Source: Planctomycetales bacterium (GTDB lineage: Bacteria > Planctomycetota > Phycisphaerae > SM23-33). Taken from it: 23,743 nt of DNA. Position numbers and translations under genes: made by a program. Shown in pieces: positions 22,288 to 23,743 of the stretch; the stretch's first letter is position 1; the number at the start of each line of letters is the position of its first letter. Under the pieces are notes generated by a model. It had not been told where the DNA came from. It saw nothing but the letters and a program-made list of their open reading frames with translations, and made no database searches. Where the stretch lies: assembly GCA_030592655.1 (NCBI GenBank), contig JAUVIQ010000019.1, positions 1 through 23,743 of the forward strand, in the 5' to 3' direction.

Positions 22288-23670
22288 TCATTTCAATCCC
22301 GCCAGGTTATTCAGCATTGCAGCGGCTGCGACGGCCCCGGTGTGGAATTGTTCCAATTGCAGGCGCTCGTTGGGCGAGTGGATATTGTCGTCCGGCAGGG
22401 CGAATCCGGTTACGATCGGATCGACCTTCAGTACTCGCTGGATAAGTTCGGATATTGGAACGGACCCCCCTGCCCGGGCAAGGGCGGTTTCGGCCCCGAA
22501 GGCTTCGCGCATTGCTTCGCCGACAGCGCCGACGGCGGGGGTGTCGGGCGAGACCACGAACGGGCGCGAGCGGCTCAACACCTCAACGTTTGCACGTATG
22601 CCCGCAGGCGTATTGGCAGAGACAAACTCACTAAACGCATCCAGAACCTTCTCGGGTCTCTGATTTGGGACAAGTCGCATGGAAATCTTCGCCGTTGCAC
22701 AGGCCGGCAGCACCGTCTTTGCGCCCTGTCCCTGGTATCCGCCGGTAATACCGTTGCAGTCCAGCGTCGGGCGGGACCATCTACGCTCCAGAACGCTCCT
22801 TCCGCGTTCGCCTCCGACCAGGGCGGTACCGACGAAGTCGGCATATTCGCCCTCGTCGAAAGGCAGCGACTTCCATTGCTCCAATTCGACACTTTCAGGT
22901 TCAACTACATCGTCGTAGAATCCGGGCAGGGTTACGCTTCCGGTTTCGTCGTGCATCGCGGCGATCATTTTGGCCAGGGCGTTGAGCGGGTTGACCACCG
23001 CTCCGCCGTGCTGACCGCTGTGAAGGTCTGCTGACGGACCGTTCAGAGTCAACTCCAGATACACAAGCCCCCGCAAACCCGTCATAATCGTCGGAAACCC
23101 CGGAGCAAAAAACCCCATGTCGGTAACGACGGCGAAATCCGACTTCAAGTCGTCGGCAGTAGCGGTAATGAAATCCTCCAGTTCCGGCGAACCGATCTCT
23201 TCCTCGCCCTCGAAGAAAAACAGCACGTTCATCGGAAGGCGCCCGACGGTGCGGATGAAGGCTTCGCACCCGTTGATGCAGGACATCAGCAGGCCCTTGT
23301 CGTCACTGGCGCCACGGGCATAGATTGCTCCGTCGCGGATGGTCGGCTCGAATGGCCCACTGGTCCATAGGTCCACCGGATCGGGCGGCTGGACGTCGTA
23401 GTGGGCATAAAACAGCACCGTCGGAGCCGACGGATCAGCAATTTCAGGCGTGCTTCTTGCAAGAATAATCGGGTGTTTCCGCCATGGGTGCAACTCGGCC
23501 GAGAACCCCAACCCGCGCAAATGTTCGGCGATGTGTTCGGCACAAGCAAGGCTGTCCGCTTCATAGGCGCTCTGCGAACTGATCGATGGGAAACGCAAAA
23601 CCTCAAACAACTTTTCAAGATGTTCCTGACGATGCAATGCCAGATATTCCGTAACTTCTTCGGGTAACAT
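22288..23670 (-). CDS. M20-family metallo-dipeptidase (CNDP-like)
   Basis: The 460-residue enzyme has the two-zinc M20 site: H90 and D92 in LFYAHYDVQPPD, D123 in ASDDKG, the catalytic/ligand glutamates in FFFEGEEEIG (E156-E158), D184 in VVTDMG, and the C-terminal H431 in LPDDNIHSPNE. HSGQHGGAVVNP marks the dimerisation (lid) domain. The layout is that of the dipeptidase/CNDP branch, which cleaves short peptides in the cytoplasm; no signal peptide is present. The frame opens at 23721, but the ATG at 23670 has an AGGAG ribosome binding site six bases upstream and is the natural start. Nothing shows co-transcription with rplU, which has its own promoter and is separated by the large inverted repeat. 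Confidence 0.93.
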   Translation of the reverse strand: MLPEEVTEYLALHRQEHLEKLFEVLRFPSISSQSAYEADSLACAEHIAEHLRGLGFSAELHPWRKHPIILARSTPEIADPSAPTVLFYAHYDVQPPDPVDLWTSGPFEPTIRDGAIYARGASDDKGLLMSCINGCEAFIRTVGRLPMNVLFFFEGEEEIGSPELEDFITATADDLKSDFAVVTDMGFFAPGFPTIMTGLRGLVYLELTLNGPSADLHSGQHGGAVVNPLNALAKMIAAMHDETGSVTLPGFYDDVVEPESVELEQWKSLPFDEGEYADFVGTALVGGERGRSVLERRWSRPTLDCNGITGGYQGQGAKTVLPACATAKISMRLVPNQRPEKVLDAFSEFVSANTPAGIRANVEVLSRSRPFVVSPDTPAVGAVGEAMREAFGAETALARAGGSVPISELIQRVLKVDPIVTGFALPDDNIHSPNERLQLEQFHTGAVAAAAMLNNLAGLK

Positions 23671-23743
23671 TTTTTCTCCTGTGGTTTCTGTCCAAACGAA
23701 ATCGCCGGGTGGCACCTTCAAGCGTAGCGGAACGAAGTGAAGC
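23671..23743 (-). other. Leader region of the M20 peptidase gene
   Basis: The region holds the AGGAG ribosome binding site (23676-23680 on the plus strand as CTCCT). Further upstream is a sequence with AGCGTAGCGGAACGAAGTGA (23722-23741), whose repeated AGCG/AACGAAG character resembles intergenic repeat ends. No promoter can be called before the window stops. Confidence 0.35.

Noticed and set aside
22342..23034. 230-codon plus-strand frame inside the M20 peptidase gene
   Set aside because: Antisense shadow of a gene with a complete zinc site.

Overview
This window most likely comes from a diderm bacterium of the Planctomycetota, probably class Phycisphaerae. That placement is inferred from gene style: two oversized LptF/LptG-type permeases, an 869-residue membrane/TPR protein, several exported proteins of unknown function, and mixed operons on a moderately GC-rich background. 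No rRNA, tRNA, CRISPR array, transposase or phage gene was seen. The ends cut a secreted-protein gene (left) and the region upstream of a peptidase (right).

Left part (1-8056). A signal-peptide gene fragment and comF lie on the minus strand. A divergent plus-strand run follows: a class I/II aminotransferase, an LptF-like permease overlapping it by 4 bp, three GC-rich hairpins, an LptG-like permease, a HicAB toxin-antitoxin pair and an ABC-F ATPase. The two permeases are predicted to form the membrane part of the LPS exporter; the LptB ATPase is not here.

Middle (8057-15283). A large membrane protein with a C-terminal TPR region and a small AT-richer membrane protein come first. A patch with three AACCGGGACGGT repeats and a solitary HigA-type regulator on the minus strand follows. 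Next is a tightly overlapping plus-strand operon: an exported protein of unknown function, thioredoxin reductase and a Cof-type HAD hydrolase, followed by a small membrane-anchored protein.

Signalling block (15339-20726). On the minus strand, a membrane histidine kinase and a receiver-GGDEF diguanylate cyclase form a two-gene operon. Divergent from it is a sigma-54 activator lacking a receiver domain. It is preceded by a good sigma-70-like promoter and a 28-codon upstream ORF whose stop overlaps the activator start. Next comes a small degenerate receiver protein preceded by a near-consensus sigma-54 (-24/-12) promoter. Last is a roughly 300-nt intergenic stretch that looks like a structured non-coding RNA. 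It holds two copies of a hairpin pair (an 8-nt GATGAGC loop, then a TCCTC-containing loop), a long-range helix and a strong intrinsic terminator. I consider this RNA plus the sigma-54 module the most interesting part of the window.

Right end (20731-23743), minus strand. An M20-family dipeptidase is followed by a large inverted repeat. Then rplU, with its own sigma-70-like promoter, is followed by an exported propeller-like protein instead of the usual rpmA.

All calls are from reading the sequence alone; no database search or folding program was run.
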